Positions 44,389-54,457 of a DNA stretch of 64,000 bases are shown here, piece after piece (the first letter of the stretch is position 1; every line of letters starts with the position of its first letter). The notes beneath the pieces are model-generated. The model searched no databases. It was not told where the DNA came from and worked only from the letters and a program-made list of their open reading frames with translations. A program made the position numbers and the translations under genes. Source of the DNA: Bacteroidetes bacterium CG2_30_33_31 (GTDB lineage Bacteria; Bacteroidota; Bacteroidia; Bacteroidales; UBA1556); assembly GCA_001872625.1 (NCBI GenBank), contig MNXP01000047.1, positions 20,297 through 84,296 of the forward strand, given 5' to 3'.

Positions 44389-45267
44389 ATGATTAAATCT
44401 ATGACAGGATTCGGCAAAGCTGAATTTTTAAATTCTGAAAAAAGAATTTCCGTTGAAATAAAATCGCTTAACAGCAAGCAAGCTGATATTGGTATAAGAA
44501 TGCCAAATATTTACAATGAAAAAGAAATTGAAATTCGCTCCCTAATTACAAAAGAACTCGGTAGAGGCAAAATATATTTACAGATAAATGTTGAAAATTT
44601 AGGAAATATACCTCCAGTAGAAATCAATAAAGCCTTGGCAATAAGATATATTGATGAGCTCAAGGAAATAGAAAATTTGTGTGGAATTGGAAATAAAACA
44701 GACTATATTTCTGTTATTTCGCGAATGCCAGATATAGTTAAATCAAAAAACGATACTTTGGGAGAAGATGAATTTAAAACCCTTATAGATATTTTAAAAA
44801 TAGCCATTAAAAATGCCGATACTTTTAGGATAGAAGAAGGCGATATTTTATACCATGATTTCAAAAACAGAATAAACATTATTTTGAATCTTCTGGAAGA
44901 TATAATACCTTATGAAAATGATAGGATTACAAAAATAAGAGAAAGAATTGAATCTGAACTGAACAATTTTAGCGATGATATTTCAATCGACAAAAACAGA
45001 TTTGAGCAAGAGTTAATCTTTTACCTTGAAAAGTTAGATGTAACGGAAGAAAAGGTAAGACTCAAAAAACATTGCGAATATTTTATGCAAACTATTGACA
45101 ATGACGATATTGAAAAAGGTAAGCTCTTAGCTTTTATAAGCCAAGAAATTGGAAGAGAAATAAATACACTTGGCTCAAAAGCAAATGACTCGAATATTCA
45201 AAAGATAGTAGTGCAGATGAAAGATGAGCTTGAAAAAATTAAAGAACAAATGTTGAATATTTTGTAA
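44389..45267 (+). CDS. yicC: YicC-family endoribonuclease
   Basis: A 292-residue protein with the family start MIKSMTGFGKAE and the C-terminal block GREINTLGSKANDSNIQKIV (about 263-282), which contains conserved residues of YicC/YloC proteins. Members are reported RNA-cleaving enzymes involved in small-RNA turnover. It overlaps the start of gmk by one base (TAATG), a gene order widely seen in bacteria, so the two are translationally coupled. Confidence 0.93.
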   Translation: MIKSMTGFGKAEFLNSEKRISVEIKSLNSKQADIGIRMPNIYNEKEIEIRSLITKELGRGKIYLQINVENLGNIPPVEINKALAIRYIDELKEIENLCGIGNKTDYISVISRMPDIVKSKNDTLGEDEFKTLIDILKIAIKNADTFRIEEGDILYHDFKNRINIILNLLEDIIPYENDRITKIRERIESELNNFSDDISIDKNRFEQELIFYLEKLDVTEEKVRLKKHCEYFMQTIDNDDIEKGKLLAFISQEIGREINTLGSKANDSNIQKIVVQMKDELEKIKEQMLNIL

Positions 45268-45839
45268 TGTTAGCAGGAAAAATCATAATACTTTCGGCTC
45301 CCTCAGGCTCTGGCAAAACCACCATAGTGCGGGAAGTTTTGAAAACAAATTTATCTTTAGAATTTTCGATTTCCGCTACGAGTCGTAAAGCAAGAGATTA
45401 TGAAATTAATGGCAAAGATTATTATTTTATCGGCCCTTCTGAATTTAGAGAAAAAATAAAAACCGATGATTTTTTAGAGTGGCAAGAAGTTTATAAAGAT
45501 CAATATTATGGAACTTTAAAATCTGAAATTGAACGTATCACCAACTCTGGAGCAAATGTAATTGTTGATATTGATGTCTTTGGTGGCATTAATATGAAAA
45601 ACATTTACAAGCAGAAAGCACTCTCAATATTTATTATGCCTCCTTCAATTGGCGAGCTAAAAATTAGATTACAGAAAAGGGGAACGGAAAGTGAAACGAG
45701 TTTGAAAAAGAGATTGGATAAAGCTGGATTAGAAATAAATGTAGCCGACAAATTTGATAAAATTGTAATAAATAATGATTTAAATTTAGCAGTAAACCAA
45801 TGTATTAGACTAATAAATGAATTTATAAGCAATTCTTGA
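45267..45839 (+). CDS. gmk: Guanylate kinase
   Basis: A 190-residue kinase that phosphorylates GMP to GDP in the cytosol. The P-loop is IILSAPSGSGKTTIV (residues 7-21). The GMP-binding blocks SATSRKARDYEINGKDYYFI and FLEWQEVYKDQYYGT follow, then the Walker B-like VIVDIDVFGG (most guanylate kinases have a QG pair here). The lid ILS-type region is IRLQKRGTESETSLKKRL. It is of normal length. It begins on the last base of yicC. Confidence 0.95.
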   Translation: MLAGKIIILSAPSGSGKTTIVREVLKTNLSLEFSISATSRKARDYEINGKDYYFIGPSEFREKIKTDDFLEWQEVYKDQYYGTLKSEIERITNSGANVIVDIDVFGGINMKNIYKQKALSIFIMPPSIGELKIRLQKRGTESETSLKKRLDKAGLEINVADKFDKIVINNDLNLAVNQCIRLINEFISNS

Positions 45840-45919
45840 AACAAATAAATTTACTCTAAAATTCCGCTTGCCGAAAATCGAATTAACATAGAAATATAAA
45901 TGATAATAAAGCAAATAAA

Positions 45920-46504
45920 ATGGAGGGAAAGAAAAAGATAGGATTGTTTTTTGGATCATTTAATCCCATCCATATTGGGCATTTGATTATTGCCAATTTC
46001 TTTGTGGAAAACTCCAATTTAAATGAGGTTTGGTTTATCATTTCACCACAAAATCCCTTTAAAAATAAAGAAAGTTTGCTTGACGACCGACAGAGATTTT
46101 ACATGGTTCAGCTTGCTGTGGAAGATAATTCAAAGTTCAAGGCATCAAATATTGAATTCCATTTAGAGAAGCCATCATATACAATATTTACGCTGGCAGT
46201 TTTAGCAGAAAAGTATCCAAATTTCGATTTTGTTTTGCTTGTTGGAAGCGACAATTTGGAAAACTTTGGAAAATGGAAAAATTATGAAGACATACTATCT
46301 AATCATCAGATTTTTGTTTATCGTCGACCAGGGTCAAAAAATTCGGAATTTGATGAGCACGCCAACGTTAAATTTTTTGATGCTCCACTGATGCAAATTT
46401 CATCAAGTTATATACGTAAGCAGATAAAAGCTAAGAGAAGTGTAGAGTATTTGTTGCCGCCAAAAGTATTTGATTACATTTCAGAAATGCATTTATACAT
46501 TTAA
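45920..46504 (+). CDS. nadD: Nicotinate-nucleotide adenylyltransferase
   Basis: A 194-residue nucleotidyltransferase that joins nicotinate mononucleotide to ATP in NAD synthesis. The ATP-binding HxGH motif is in GLFFGSFNPIHIGHLIIANF (residues 8-27), and the second motif is SSSYIRKQIKAKRSVEYLLP (about 163-182). LLVGSDNLENFGKW is also conserved. It lies 80 bases after gmk on the same strand, probably in the same operon. It ends 6 bases from the convergent EnvC-like gene. Confidence 0.95.
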   Translation: MEGKKKIGLFFGSFNPIHIGHLIIANFFVENSNLNEVWFIISPQNPFKNKESLLDDRQRFYMVQLAVEDNSKFKASNIEFHLEKPSYTIFTLAVLAEKYPNFDFVLLVGSDNLENFGKWKNYEDILSNHQIFVYRRPGSKNSEFDEHANVKFFDAPLMQISSSYIRKQIKAKRSVEYLLPPKVFDYISEMHLYI

Positions 46505-46510
46505 AATGAG

Positions 46511-47713
46511 CTAATGAATCCAACTTTGGGGGTTTAGAGGAGTGTTAGTTTTTGAGCTCCATAATTCAAAATGCAAAATAGTTTCTCCGCTTTCTTTGTT
46601 AGTGCCCACTCTACCAATATTTTGTTTGGTTTTCACATTACTTCCCTCAGAAACAGTTACTTCTGTAAGGTTGCTATAAACGGTGAAATAGCTTCCATGT
46701 TGAATAATTACAGCCATAAACTTAGGCAATTGCAATACTGAAACAACTTTTCCTTCAAAAACTGTTCTGGCCATAGCGCCTTTTTCGCATCTTATGTCGA
46801 TGCCTTTATTGTCGATATTAATACTTAAAGTAGGATGCTGTTGAAGACCAAATTTTCCTACCAATTGTCCTCTCTCTGATGGCCAAGGCAATTTACCTTT
46901 GTTGTCGATAAAGTTCTGAGAAAGCGCAGATTCTTGACTTGTTAAGGGGACCACTTTGCCACTTTTCACATCTACTTTGTTTATTTTCTTGGCAATAGTC
47001 TTTTTTATTTCTTGGTTAAGTCTATCCCATTCGTTTTTCTGAGCAGCCAATTCTTTTCGCAGTTCAAGTTCTTTTTGAGAGAAACTCTTCACTTTTTGTT
47101 GCTTAATATTCTTGTCATTTACTAATGATTCAGCCTCAACTTTCTTGGAAACCATAAGGTTAAGTCTATCATTTTTAGATTTTTGCAGTTCTGATATTCC
47201 TCTACGCAAATCCATTTCTTTTTTTGAAATTTTTTCAGCTTTCTCGCGTCTGAATTCGTTAATCTCCTGCAAATATTTAACACGATTGAAAGCCTGATAA
47301 AAATCCTCAGATGCTAAGATAAACATCCACTGATCGTACTGGTTGCTCGACTTATAAGATTGGTAAATTAAATTTCCATATTCCAATTTTAGTTTTTTCA
47401 ATTGCTCTTCCAAACTTTTAGTTTCTCTGCTTAACTTCACTATACTGGATTCGGTTTGAACAATTTCAGTATTAAGAACAACAATCAAATTGGCTCTATT
47501 TTTAATCTGACTATTTAAGAGGGATATTTCGTTTATGGAATTTCGCTTCAAATTTTTGGTCTCATTGAGGAGTTTTTTTGTATATTGAATTTTTGCCTCA
47601 ATTTTTTTCTTTGAATCTTCAAGCTTGGATTTATCTTGAGCAAGTAATGGATTAAATATCAGTATATTTACCAACACTAACAATATAAAACGATATAATT
47701 TTTGCGCTTTCAA
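46511..47713 (-). CDS. EnvC-like murein hydrolase activator (coiled coil plus degenerate LytM)
   Basis: A 400-residue exported protein with a signal peptide (ending near PLLAQ, residue 26) and a TTG start; no in-frame ATG precedes it. Residues about 27-245 are long coiled coils rich in K, E and L. The LytM/M23 domain covers about 290-400. Its metal site looks incomplete: the active form HLHFE is replaced by ILHFE (in GETILHFELW), losing the first histidine. This matches EnvC-type activators, which switch on amidases rather than cutting the wall themselves. The gene is the end of an operon-like run from dut. Confidence 0.87.
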   Translation of the reverse strand: MKAQKLYRFILLVLVNILIFNPLLAQDKSKLEDSKKKIEAKIQYTKKLLNETKNLKRNSINEISLLNSQIKNRANLIVVLNTEIVQTESSIVKLSRETKSLEEQLKKLKLEYGNLIYQSYKSSNQYDQWMFILASEDFYQAFNRVKYLQEINEFRREKAEKISKKEMDLRRGISELQKSKNDRLNLMVSKKVEAESLVNDKNIKQQKVKSFSQKELELRKELAAQKNEWDRLNQEIKKTIAKKINKVDVKSGKVVPLTSQESALSQNFIDNKGKLPWPSERGQLVGKFGLQQHPTLSINIDNKGIDIRCEKGAMARTVFEGKVVSVLQLPKFMAVIIQHGSYFTVYSNLTEVTVSEGSNVKTKQNIGRVGTNKESGETILHFELWSSKTNTPLNPQSWIH

Positions 47714-47802
47714 ATTCAGAATATCTTTTAATAATTTGCCGAAAGTAGTAAAGTCTAAATGATGGCTAACCTTAATATTATGGATTAATAAACAACGATT
47801 TG

Positions 47803-48636
47803 TTAATTAGTCTTAGTATATTTTGCTGGAACAGTAAAAGGGAAAACTGTTGGCTTATCTTTTATTATTTTAGTAAATTTGAAGGTCAATTTTATATTCT
47901 TTACACCAACAAATTCAAATTCTACCGATGCCGGCATTAGGCCACTGACATCTTGAAAATCGGAATAAGTTGCTGTCATTTTTTTATTTAGGTTTTTTGG
48001 TTGTTTTAAGTTTTGTGACAATATTCTGTTATTAACTTTATCTGTTACAATTCTTTGTATCAATACTTTAGTAAGATCTTCATCGTTTTTAATATATTTT
48101 TTTAGTTTACGACGACCAACAGTATTTAGCACATATTCAGTATTATTACTTTGTAAGTCGAACTTATCAGTTTCGTAATAAGGAATATCATTTCCAACCA
48201 AAAGAGCTTGAAGCATATCAAAATCCACATCAGTATTTAGTTTATCATTGATGAAACCAACATTAGAAACAAAGTAGGTTTTGTCTATTCTGTTGAGTAG
48301 TTTTATGGAGTCGGGGGTTACTGTAATTCTTGCAACTTCAAAATTCATGACGGTAAGGCTACACCATATCAAGCTATCTTTTCTTATTCTAAATTGCCCT
48401 GAGAAATTCTGCTCGCTTTCATCAACTTTATATATACCCGAAAATTTGCCTGTTAGCCATTCATATTTATATTCAGCATTTTTCATTAAAGCAAAAACGC
48501 TGTCAACTTGAGAAATTTTAACTGGAGGAGTTATTACTACCGCTACTTGTTTTGTACTTTTACAAGCAGCAATAAAAAGCACTAAAGCCAAAAGTAGGAG
48601 ATGTATTTTATTTATAATTAATTTATTCATTATCAT
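47803..48636 (-). CDS. DUF4292 lipoprotein
   Basis: A 277-residue lipoprotein (hydrophobic segment, then lipobox IAAC, with the lipidated cysteine near residue 25). The mature protein is beta-rich with KYEWLTGKFSGIYK, NFSGQFRIRKDSLIWCSL, FEVARITVTPDSIKLLNR and AKYTKTN at the end. The pattern resembles LolA/LolB-type lipid-binding half-barrels and matches DUF4292 as I recall it. Start could be the ATG at 48636 or the one two codons later. It begins 4 bases after the TPR lipoprotein gene, so they are one transcript. A function in lipoprotein or outer-membrane assembly is a guess. Confidence 0.83.
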   Translation of the reverse strand: MIMNKLIINKIHLLLLALVLFIAACKSTKQVAVVITPPVKISQVDSVFALMKNAEYKYEWLTGKFSGIYKVDESEQNFSGQFRIRKDSLIWCSLTVMNFEVARITVTPDSIKLLNRIDKTYFVSNVGFINDKLNTDVDFDMLQALLVGNDIPYYETDKFDLQSNNTEYVLNTVGRRKLKKYIKNDEDLTKVLIQRIVTDKVNNRILSQNLKQPKNLNKKMTATYSDFQDVSGLMPASVEFEFVGVKNIKLTFKFTKIIKDKPTVFPFTVPAKYTKTN

Positions 48637-48640
48637 TTTT

Positions 48641-50323
48641 TTATCTGGCTTTTAATAAATATTCTTTAGCTTCCATTGTTTTACCTTGGGCATTAAGAAT
48701 ATCACCAAGAAGCTGATTGTAGATTTTATCATTTGGTAAAATATCTACTGCGCTTTTTGCCCATTTAAAAGCTTCATCAAATTGCTTATCAAAATATAAG
48801 ACCTTGGCATACAAATAAATATATTCCGTTTGACCTTGATTTAGTTCTAAAGCTTTTTTCGACATTTCAAGAGCTTCAGCCCTATTTCCATTGATTAATA
48901 TTATATGAAGCGAATATGATTTCAATGCTTGACTATAATTAGCGTCCACCATTAGAGCTTTTTGAAAAGCAATGTCAGCCTCCTCAAAATGCTTTAATGA
49001 ATCGCGAACTTCACCCAAGAAAGTATAAAACTCTAATTTCTGTTGGTCTTTGTAAATAAAACTTAATCCTCTGTTGAGTGAAGCTTCTGCAGCCTCATAT
49101 CTACTGAGATTGAAGTTTGCTTTGGCATTGAAAAAGTAAATAATTGGATATTGTGGAAAAATCATCAAGGCTCTTTCACTATGATTTTTCATTGCAGAAT
49201 AATCATTCAACTCTCTATCAATCAATATCAATTGCTCCCAGAAAAGATATTTTGTAGAATCTATTTTAATTACCTTTTCGTAAGCATCCTTTGCTTGAAC
49301 CCAGTTTTTGCTTTTACTGAAGTTGTCGCCATTCAATGCCAAAACTATTGGATCATTTGGATGAGCAATATTCAACAAGTTAAGCAGAGTATCACCTTTT
49401 TGCTTCAAAGAGATATCATCCTTATTTTGCTCAACAATTGCATATAATTTGGCCATAATTGCAACTTTGGAAAACACATCCAAATTTATATTAGCGAAAG
49501 CAGTTTTCATCTCAGCAAAAGATTTCTCTTTATTGCCAATTGAATAGTAATAATTTGCCAACACCAAATGCACTTTGCCGTCCTGTGGATCCAATTCCAA
49601 AATTTTATCATAATATTTTATGGCATTTTTGGTATCTCCTTTGGCCATATATATATCGGCAGCCATTCCATACAACCTTTTTTCATCAGGATTATGAGAT
49701 ATTGCTATATCAAGCTCTTTTAAGGCATTTTGATAATCGCCTTTTTTGTAAAGAATATTTTTTCTTTGCAAGAGCACTTCTTCATTATAGCCAAATTTTT
49801 TCTCAATATTACGATAAGTTTCTATGGCATTATCATAATCTTCTGCCTTCAAATAAGAATTTACAAGCCTATAATAATTTTGGATATCTGTTGGATATTT
49901 TTTGACCAGCTTTTTATCCACGGCAGCAGCATTTTTAAAATCGCCAGCATTAACATACAAGGTTGATAAATTTACCATATACCAACGGTTTTCTGGTGAA
50001 ATTTTCAATGCTTTTTCGGCATAAGAAATTGCTGCGTTTATTTCTGCTTTTGGTAGCAATTTCGACAATTCATAAAAAGCAGCATGGTTATATTCATCTT
50101 TAGAAATCAACTTTTTTAAAATATCTATAGCTTCGGCTAAATCTCCCTTAAATTCTGCACGTTTAGCGTCGATAAAAAGGGAAGTATTATGATAATATTG
50201 CGATTGAGATAATTTATTTTCAGAAGAGGTATTTACATTATTAGTCGTTTTGCACGAAAGCATAATCACTGTCATAACAAATGACAGCGCCAAAATCCAT
50301 TTATTTATATTTCTAAAATTCAA
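48641..50323 (-). CDS. TPR-repeat lipoprotein
   Basis: A 560-residue lipoprotein (signal with lipobox MLSC, cysteine near residue 24). Nearly the whole mature chain is tetratricopeptide repeats: DLAEAIDILKKLISKDEYNH, AISYAEKALKISPENRWYM, NAIKYYDKILELDPQDGKVH and EALEMSKKALELNQGQTEYI among about fourteen units. It should sit on an envelope membrane and act as a protein-binding platform. Its place between a sugar nucleotidyltransferase and a DUF4292 lipoprotein, each 4 bases away, suggests an envelope biogenesis role. Confidence 0.9.
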   Translation of the reverse strand: MNFRNINKWILALSFVMTVIMLSCKTTNNVNTSSENKLSQSQYYHNTSLFIDAKRAEFKGDLAEAIDILKKLISKDEYNHAAFYELSKLLPKAEINAAISYAEKALKISPENRWYMVNLSTLYVNAGDFKNAAAVDKKLVKKYPTDIQNYYRLVNSYLKAEDYDNAIETYRNIEKKFGYNEEVLLQRKNILYKKGDYQNALKELDIAISHNPDEKRLYGMAADIYMAKGDTKNAIKYYDKILELDPQDGKVHLVLANYYYSIGNKEKSFAEMKTAFANINLDVFSKVAIMAKLYAIVEQNKDDISLKQKGDTLLNLLNIAHPNDPIVLALNGDNFSKSKNWVQAKDAYEKVIKIDSTKYLFWEQLILIDRELNDYSAMKNHSERALMIFPQYPIIYFFNAKANFNLSRYEAAEASLNRGLSFIYKDQQKLEFYTFLGEVRDSLKHFEEADIAFQKALMVDANYSQALKSYSLHIILINGNRAEALEMSKKALELNQGQTEYIYLYAKVLYFDKQFDEAFKWAKSAVDILPNDKIYNQLLGDILNAQGKTMEAKEYLLKAR

Positions 50324-50327
50324 TTAT

Positions 50328-51329
50328 TTAGGTTAAAGTTGTGTAATCACCTATGCTGACGCTGTTCATTTGTCCGTGGTATTTTACAAAATCTCCAATC
50401 ATAGAATTATCTAAAACCGCATTGCTAATTTCGCAATTTGTCTGAATTATAGAGTTGCCAATAACCGAATTTTTAATTTCTGTATTTCTACCCACAGAAA
50501 CAAAAGGGCCAACAATACAATTTTCCAAAATTACATTTTCGCCAATAAAGCATGGTTTTATAATTACTGAGTTGATAATTTTAGAAGAATCCGCCACCAG
50601 TTTTTCGATTCCATTGTTTGCTAATATTCTTTGATTTGTATAAACAGTTGCGTCTTTATTTCCACAGTCGAGCCACTCTTGCACCGCGCCAGAATAGAAT
50701 TTCATTCCCTTCACTTTCATATTTTCCAAAGCATCGGTAAGTTGAAATTCGCCTCCTTTAGAAATGTTATTATCCATAAGATATTGAAGTTCAGCCATTA
50801 AATTCTTACCATCTTTAAAATAGTAAATGCCAATGATAGCTTCATTAGAAACAAAGTCTTTAGGTTTTTCAACAAAGTCGGTAATCACACCATTTAAATT
50901 TTTTTTCACCACGCCGAAGGCATAAGGGTTATCAACCTTATGAACCCAAATTATTCCGTCTTTACTTGTATCTAACTTGAAATCGGCTTTAAAAAGTGTA
51001 TCGGCAAAAGCAACAATAACTTTCCCATCGAGCGATGGAGCAGCGCAAGAGATTGCATGAGCAGTCCCCAAAGCCTCTTCTTGATAGTAAATCTTTCCTT
51101 TTGCCCCAAGATTCTCGGCAATTTTTAATAAGTCATTTTCGACTTCTTTTCCAAAATCGCCAATTATAAACCCAATTTCATCTATATGTTCATCTGAAAC
51201 CGCTACAATTTCTTCTGCAAGCCTCATCACTATTGGTTTTCCAGCGATTCTGATTAATGGTTTTGGAACGGTAAGGGTGTGAGGTCTCATCCTTTTTCCC
51301 ATGCCAGCCATTGGTATTATTAATTTCAT
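50328..51329 (-). CDS. Sugar-phosphate nucleotidyltransferase
   Basis: A 333-residue enzyme that makes an NDP-sugar from NTP and a sugar phosphate. The signature is LIIPMAGMGKRMRPHTLTVP (residues 3-22) with KPLIRIAGKPIV after it. VAFADTLFKADF holds the metal-binding aspartate region, and GVVKKNLNGVITDFVEKPK the sugar site. A left-handed beta-helix follows (about 250-330: IGENVILENCIVG, ISNAVLDNSMIGDF). The nucleotide and sugar (glucose-thymidylyl, mannose-guanylyl or other) cannot be settled. It lies 32 bases after dut and 4 bases before the TPR lipoprotein. Confidence 0.9.
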   Translation of the reverse strand: MKLIIPMAGMGKRMRPHTLTVPKPLIRIAGKPIVMRLAEEIVAVSDEHIDEIGFIIGDFGKEVENDLLKIAENLGAKGKIYYQEEALGTAHAISCAAPSLDGKVIVAFADTLFKADFKLDTSKDGIIWVHKVDNPYAFGVVKKNLNGVITDFVEKPKDFVSNEAIIGIYYFKDGKNLMAELQYLMDNNISKGGEFQLTDALENMKVKGMKFYSGAVQEWLDCGNKDATVYTNQRILANNGIEKLVADSSKIINSVIIKPCFIGENVILENCIVGPFVSVGRNTEIKNSVIGNSIIQTNCEISNAVLDNSMIGDFVKYHGQMNSVSIGDYTTLT

Positions 51330-51361
51330 AAATCTTTGTAGATAAAATTATTTTAAACTAT

Positions 51362-51793
51362 TTATATTCCAGTATGTCCGAAGCCCCCAGCGCCTCTTTC
51401 GGTTTCATTTAGTTCGCCAACTTCCACCCATTCAGCTTGTTGATGTGCAGCAATAATCATCTGAGCAATGCGGTCGCCATGATTTATTACAAATTCCTCA
51501 TCAGACAAATTGATAAGAATAACCATAATTTCTCCACGATAATCGGCATCGATAGTTCCAGGAGTATTAAGAACGGTAATTCCATTTTTTATTGCCAATC
51601 CGCTGCGAGGTCTAACTTGAGCTTCATAGCCAATAGGCAATTCCATAAACAAACCAGTAGGAATTAATTTTCTTTCTAATGGTTTTAGCACTACAGCCTC
51701 CGAAAGATTTGCTTTCAAATCAATGCCAGCCGAAGCAGCAGTGGCATAATGCGGTAAAGGGTTTTGGGATTTATTTACAATTCTGATTTTCAT
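51362..51793 (-). CDS. dut: dUTP diphosphatase
   Basis: About 143 residues from the ATG at 51793 ([18 protein letters not shown]). A longer frame would use a TTG at 51823 that lies inside a -7 box. dUTPase cleaves dUTP to dUMP and keeps uracil out of DNA. The trimeric-fold motifs are in order: [42 protein letters not shown] and the C-terminal arm [11 protein letters not shown]. The gene heads the operon with the nucleotidyltransferase, TPR, DUF4292 and EnvC-like genes. Confidence 0.95.
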   Translation of the reverse strand: MKIRIVNKSQNPLPHYATAASAGIDLKANLSEAVVLKPLERKLIPTGLFMELPIGYEAQVRPRSGLAIKNGITVLNTPGTIDADYRGEIMVILINLSDEEFVINHGDRIAQMIIAAHQQAEWVEVGELNETERGAGGFGHTGI

Positions 51794-51820
51794 AGTATTA
51801 ATAAACATTGCTATTGGCGG

Positions 51821-51828
51821 CAAAAATA
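51821..51828 (-). promoter_or_regulatory. -7 box of dut
   Basis: A perfect minus-strand TATTTTTG next to GCCGCC. The predicted start is near 51814, giving a leader of about 20 bases to the ATG at 51793. No -33 element at the usual distance was seen. Confidence 0.45.
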
Positions 51829-51928
51829 CTCAATTTTATGATTTAAAAAATGATGAATTTGAGGGTAGAATATTGCTAATGTAGAGCTTAATTTTTTTAA
51901 TAACATTTTACTGAAACAAAATCAAGGA

Positions 51929-52501
51929 TTACTTTTTCTGTTTTTTTACTGAATATCCAAAATGGCCAATAAGTTTTCCAAGTTCGTAATATTTCCCATG
52001 AGAATAGGCAATTAAGCCAGCTTTTTGCATATCAAAAACGCCAGTTTCTGGGTTTAGGAATTTATCATCGGCTTGCACTGCAACTACCTCGGCGAGGAAC
52101 ATATCATGAGTACCCAGAGGAATTATCTGAGTAATTTTACACTCAATATTAACAGGCGATTCCATAATAATTGGAGATTTTACAATTGATGACTTGCCAT
52201 AAGTAAGAGATGTTTCCTTGGCTTTATCATAATCTTTACCCGATTTTACACCATTCCAGTCGGTAGCAAAAGCAAGCTCTTTGGTAGTGAGATTAATGAC
52301 AAAATCGCCAGTATTTTTTAATATATTATAAGAATGTCGAGAAGGTCGAACTGAAATATAAACCATTGGTGGATTAGTATTTACTGTTCCGGTCCAAGCG
52401 ATGGTGATTATATTATATTCATCAGGATTATGCCCACACGACACCATTATTGCTGGTAAAGGGTAGAGCATGGTTCCAGGTTTCCATAGTATTTTTGCCA
52501 T
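51929..52501 (-). CDS. Flavin reductase-like / FMN-binding protein
   Basis: A 190-residue split-barrel flavoprotein. It begins LWKPGTMLYPLPAIMVSCGH; the block NPPMVYISVRPSRHSYNILK (about 45-64) is typical of the FMN-binding site of flavin reductase-like proteins, followed by DFVINLTTKELAFATDWNGV. Members use FMN for electron transfer or flavin reduction, and the electron acceptor is unknown. It follows dxs by 34 bases and may be at the end of the dxr-rseP-dxs transcript. Confidence 0.87.
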   Translation of the reverse strand: MAKILWKPGTMLYPLPAIMVSCGHNPDEYNIITIAWTGTVNTNPPMVYISVRPSRHSYNILKNTGDFVINLTTKELAFATDWNGVKSGKDYDKAKETSLTYGKSSIVKSPIIMESPVNIECKITQIIPLGTHDMFLAEVVAVQADDKFLNPETGVFDMQKAGLIAYSHGKYYELGKLIGHFGYSVKKQKK

Positions 52502-52535
52502 TTTTTTAAATTGAATGGTTGTAATTTAACAAACT

Positions 52536-54446
52536 CTATATAAAATTTTTTGCGGCATTAAAAATCCCATCTGCATCAAATCCACACTGAGCATAAAGCT
52601 CTTCTGGACTTCCGTGTTCTATAAATTTGTCAGGAATTCCCAAAATCAAAATTTTCGTGTGGTAGGAATGTTCATTAGCAAAGTCATTAAGCATACTTCC
52701 CAATCCTCCGAGTTTTGTTCCATTTTCAACGGAGATAATCTTATTATGCTTAGAGAAAATATCATGCAAGAGCTCGGTGTCGTAAGGTTTCAAAAATCTA
52801 ATATTTACATGAGTTGCCTTAATACCAATTCCATCAAGTCGATTACAAGCATCAACGGCAAAATTCCCTACATGACCTATAGTTATGATAGCCAAATCAT
52901 TGCCTGTGCGCAGCAATTCAGCTTTACCAATTTCTAACTTTGTAAATTCGCTTCTCCATTGAGGCATAACTCCATTTCCACGAGGATATCTGATGGCAAA
53001 AGGAGGAAAATTCTCGAGCTGTGCGGTGTAAAGAAGATTGCGCAATTCTCTTTCGTTCATAGCTTCAGAAACTATCATATTTGGTAAAATTCGCAGATAA
53101 GCCAAATCAAAAACGCCATGATGTGTAGGGCCATCGGCACCAACTAATCCACCGCGGTCGATACAAAAAACTACTGGCAAATTTTGCAATGCCACATCAT
53201 GAATCACCTGATCGTAAGCTCTTTGCAGAAATGTGGAATAAATTGTACAATAAGGTTTCATTCCAGAAGCAGCCAATCCAGCAGAAAATGTAACAGCATG
53301 TTGTTCGGCAATGCCAACATCAAAAACTCTGTTTGGCATAGCTTTTTTCATAATTGTGAGCGAACTTCCGCTAAGCATAGCTGGAGATACGGCCACAATT
53401 TTATCGTTAAGTTTTGCTAACTCCAATACTGTTTCGCCAAAGACATCTTGATATTTTGGTGGGCAAGGCGACTTTGAGTTGCTCTTGATTAATTCACCAG
53501 TTTCTTTATCGAAATGCCCTGGTGCATGAAAAATTGTTTGGTCAAGTTCGGCTCTTTTAAAACCTTTACCTTTTTTTGTGATAATATGCAGTAGTTTAGG
53601 TCCTTGAATTTCCTTGAGGCTTCTAAATATTTTCACTAATCGCTCAACATCATGCCCATCAACAGGGCCAAAGTATCTCATGTTTAGCGATTCCATATAG
53701 TCGCTGCGTTTGAGAAAGATATTTTTTACTGCCTGCGACATTTTCGAAACAATTTTCAAGGGTGTAGGCCCCGATTTACCAAACACCGACAAGGCAAAAT
53801 ATGTCTTATCTTTCAATCTATTATATGTCTTTGAAGTTGTTACATCTAAAAGAAATTCTTTTAGAGACCCAACACCTCTGTCGATAGACATATTATTATC
53901 GTTAAGAATCACCAGAATATCAGAATTTGAAACGCCAGCATTATTAAGGCCTTCGAAAGCTTCACCGGCACTGAGTGCTCCGTCGCCAATAATTGCTACA
54001 TGATGTCTTTTCATTTCGCCTTTAAGGCTGGAAGCTATTGACATTCCCAAAGCGGCAGAAATGGATGTTGACGAATGTCCCACGCCAAAAGCATCATAAA
54101 CACTTTCCGAAATTTTAGGGAAACCACTGATTCCATTTTTCTTTCTGTTGGTAACAAAACTATCGCGTCTCCCTGTTAGAATTTTATGAGCATAAGCTTG
54201 ATGCCCAACATCCCAAACGAGCTTATCGTAAGGAGTTTCATAGATATAATGAAGTGCCACAGTGAGCTCAACAACGCCTAAACTTGCTCCAAAATGTCCT
54301 GGATTATCTGATAGAGTATCAATAATATATTCCCTTATTTCTTGGCATAATGCAGGTAATTGATTTTCATCCAGTTTTTTTAAGTCTGCTGGTGAGTCAA
54401 TTTTGCTTAATAATGATCCTATATGAAATTTAGTATTATCGCTCAT
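52536..54446 (-). CDS. dxs: 1-deoxy-D-xylulose-5-phosphate synthase
   Basis: A 636-residue thiamine diphosphate enzyme that joins pyruvate and glyceraldehyde 3-phosphate, the first step of the MEP isoprenoid pathway. The TPP-binding stretch is GDGALSAGEAFEGLNNAG with NDNNMSIDRGVGS. GHFGASLGVVELTVALHY, VWDVGHQAYAHKILTGR and VGIAEQHAVTFSAG (transketolase glutamate) are all present. It has its own promoter inside the end of rseP. Together with dxr two genes upstream, it feeds the polyprenyl synthase at 6.7 kb. Confidence 0.97.
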   Translation of the reverse strand: MSDNTKFHIGSLLSKIDSPADLKKLDENQLPALCQEIREYIIDTLSDNPGHFGASLGVVELTVALHYIYETPYDKLVWDVGHQAYAHKILTGRRDSFVTNRKKNGISGFPKISESVYDAFGVGHSSTSISAALGMSIASSLKGEMKRHHVAIIGDGALSAGEAFEGLNNAGVSNSDILVILNDNNMSIDRGVGSLKEFLLDVTTSKTYNRLKDKTYFALSVFGKSGPTPLKIVSKMSQAVKNIFLKRSDYMESLNMRYFGPVDGHDVERLVKIFRSLKEIQGPKLLHIITKKGKGFKRAELDQTIFHAPGHFDKETGELIKSNSKSPCPPKYQDVFGETVLELAKLNDKIVAVSPAMLSGSSLTIMKKAMPNRVFDVGIAEQHAVTFSAGLAASGMKPYCTIYSTFLQRAYDQVIHDVALQNLPVVFCIDRGGLVGADGPTHHGVFDLAYLRILPNMIVSEAMNERELRNLLYTAQLENFPPFAIRYPRGNGVMPQWRSEFTKLEIGKAELLRTGNDLAIITIGHVGNFAVDACNRLDGIGIKATHVNIRFLKPYDTELLHDIFSKHNKIISVENGTKLGGLGSMLNDFANEHSYHTKILILGIPDKFIEHGSPEELYAQCGFDADGIFNAAKNFI

Positions 54447-54457
54447 AATCTGAGTCG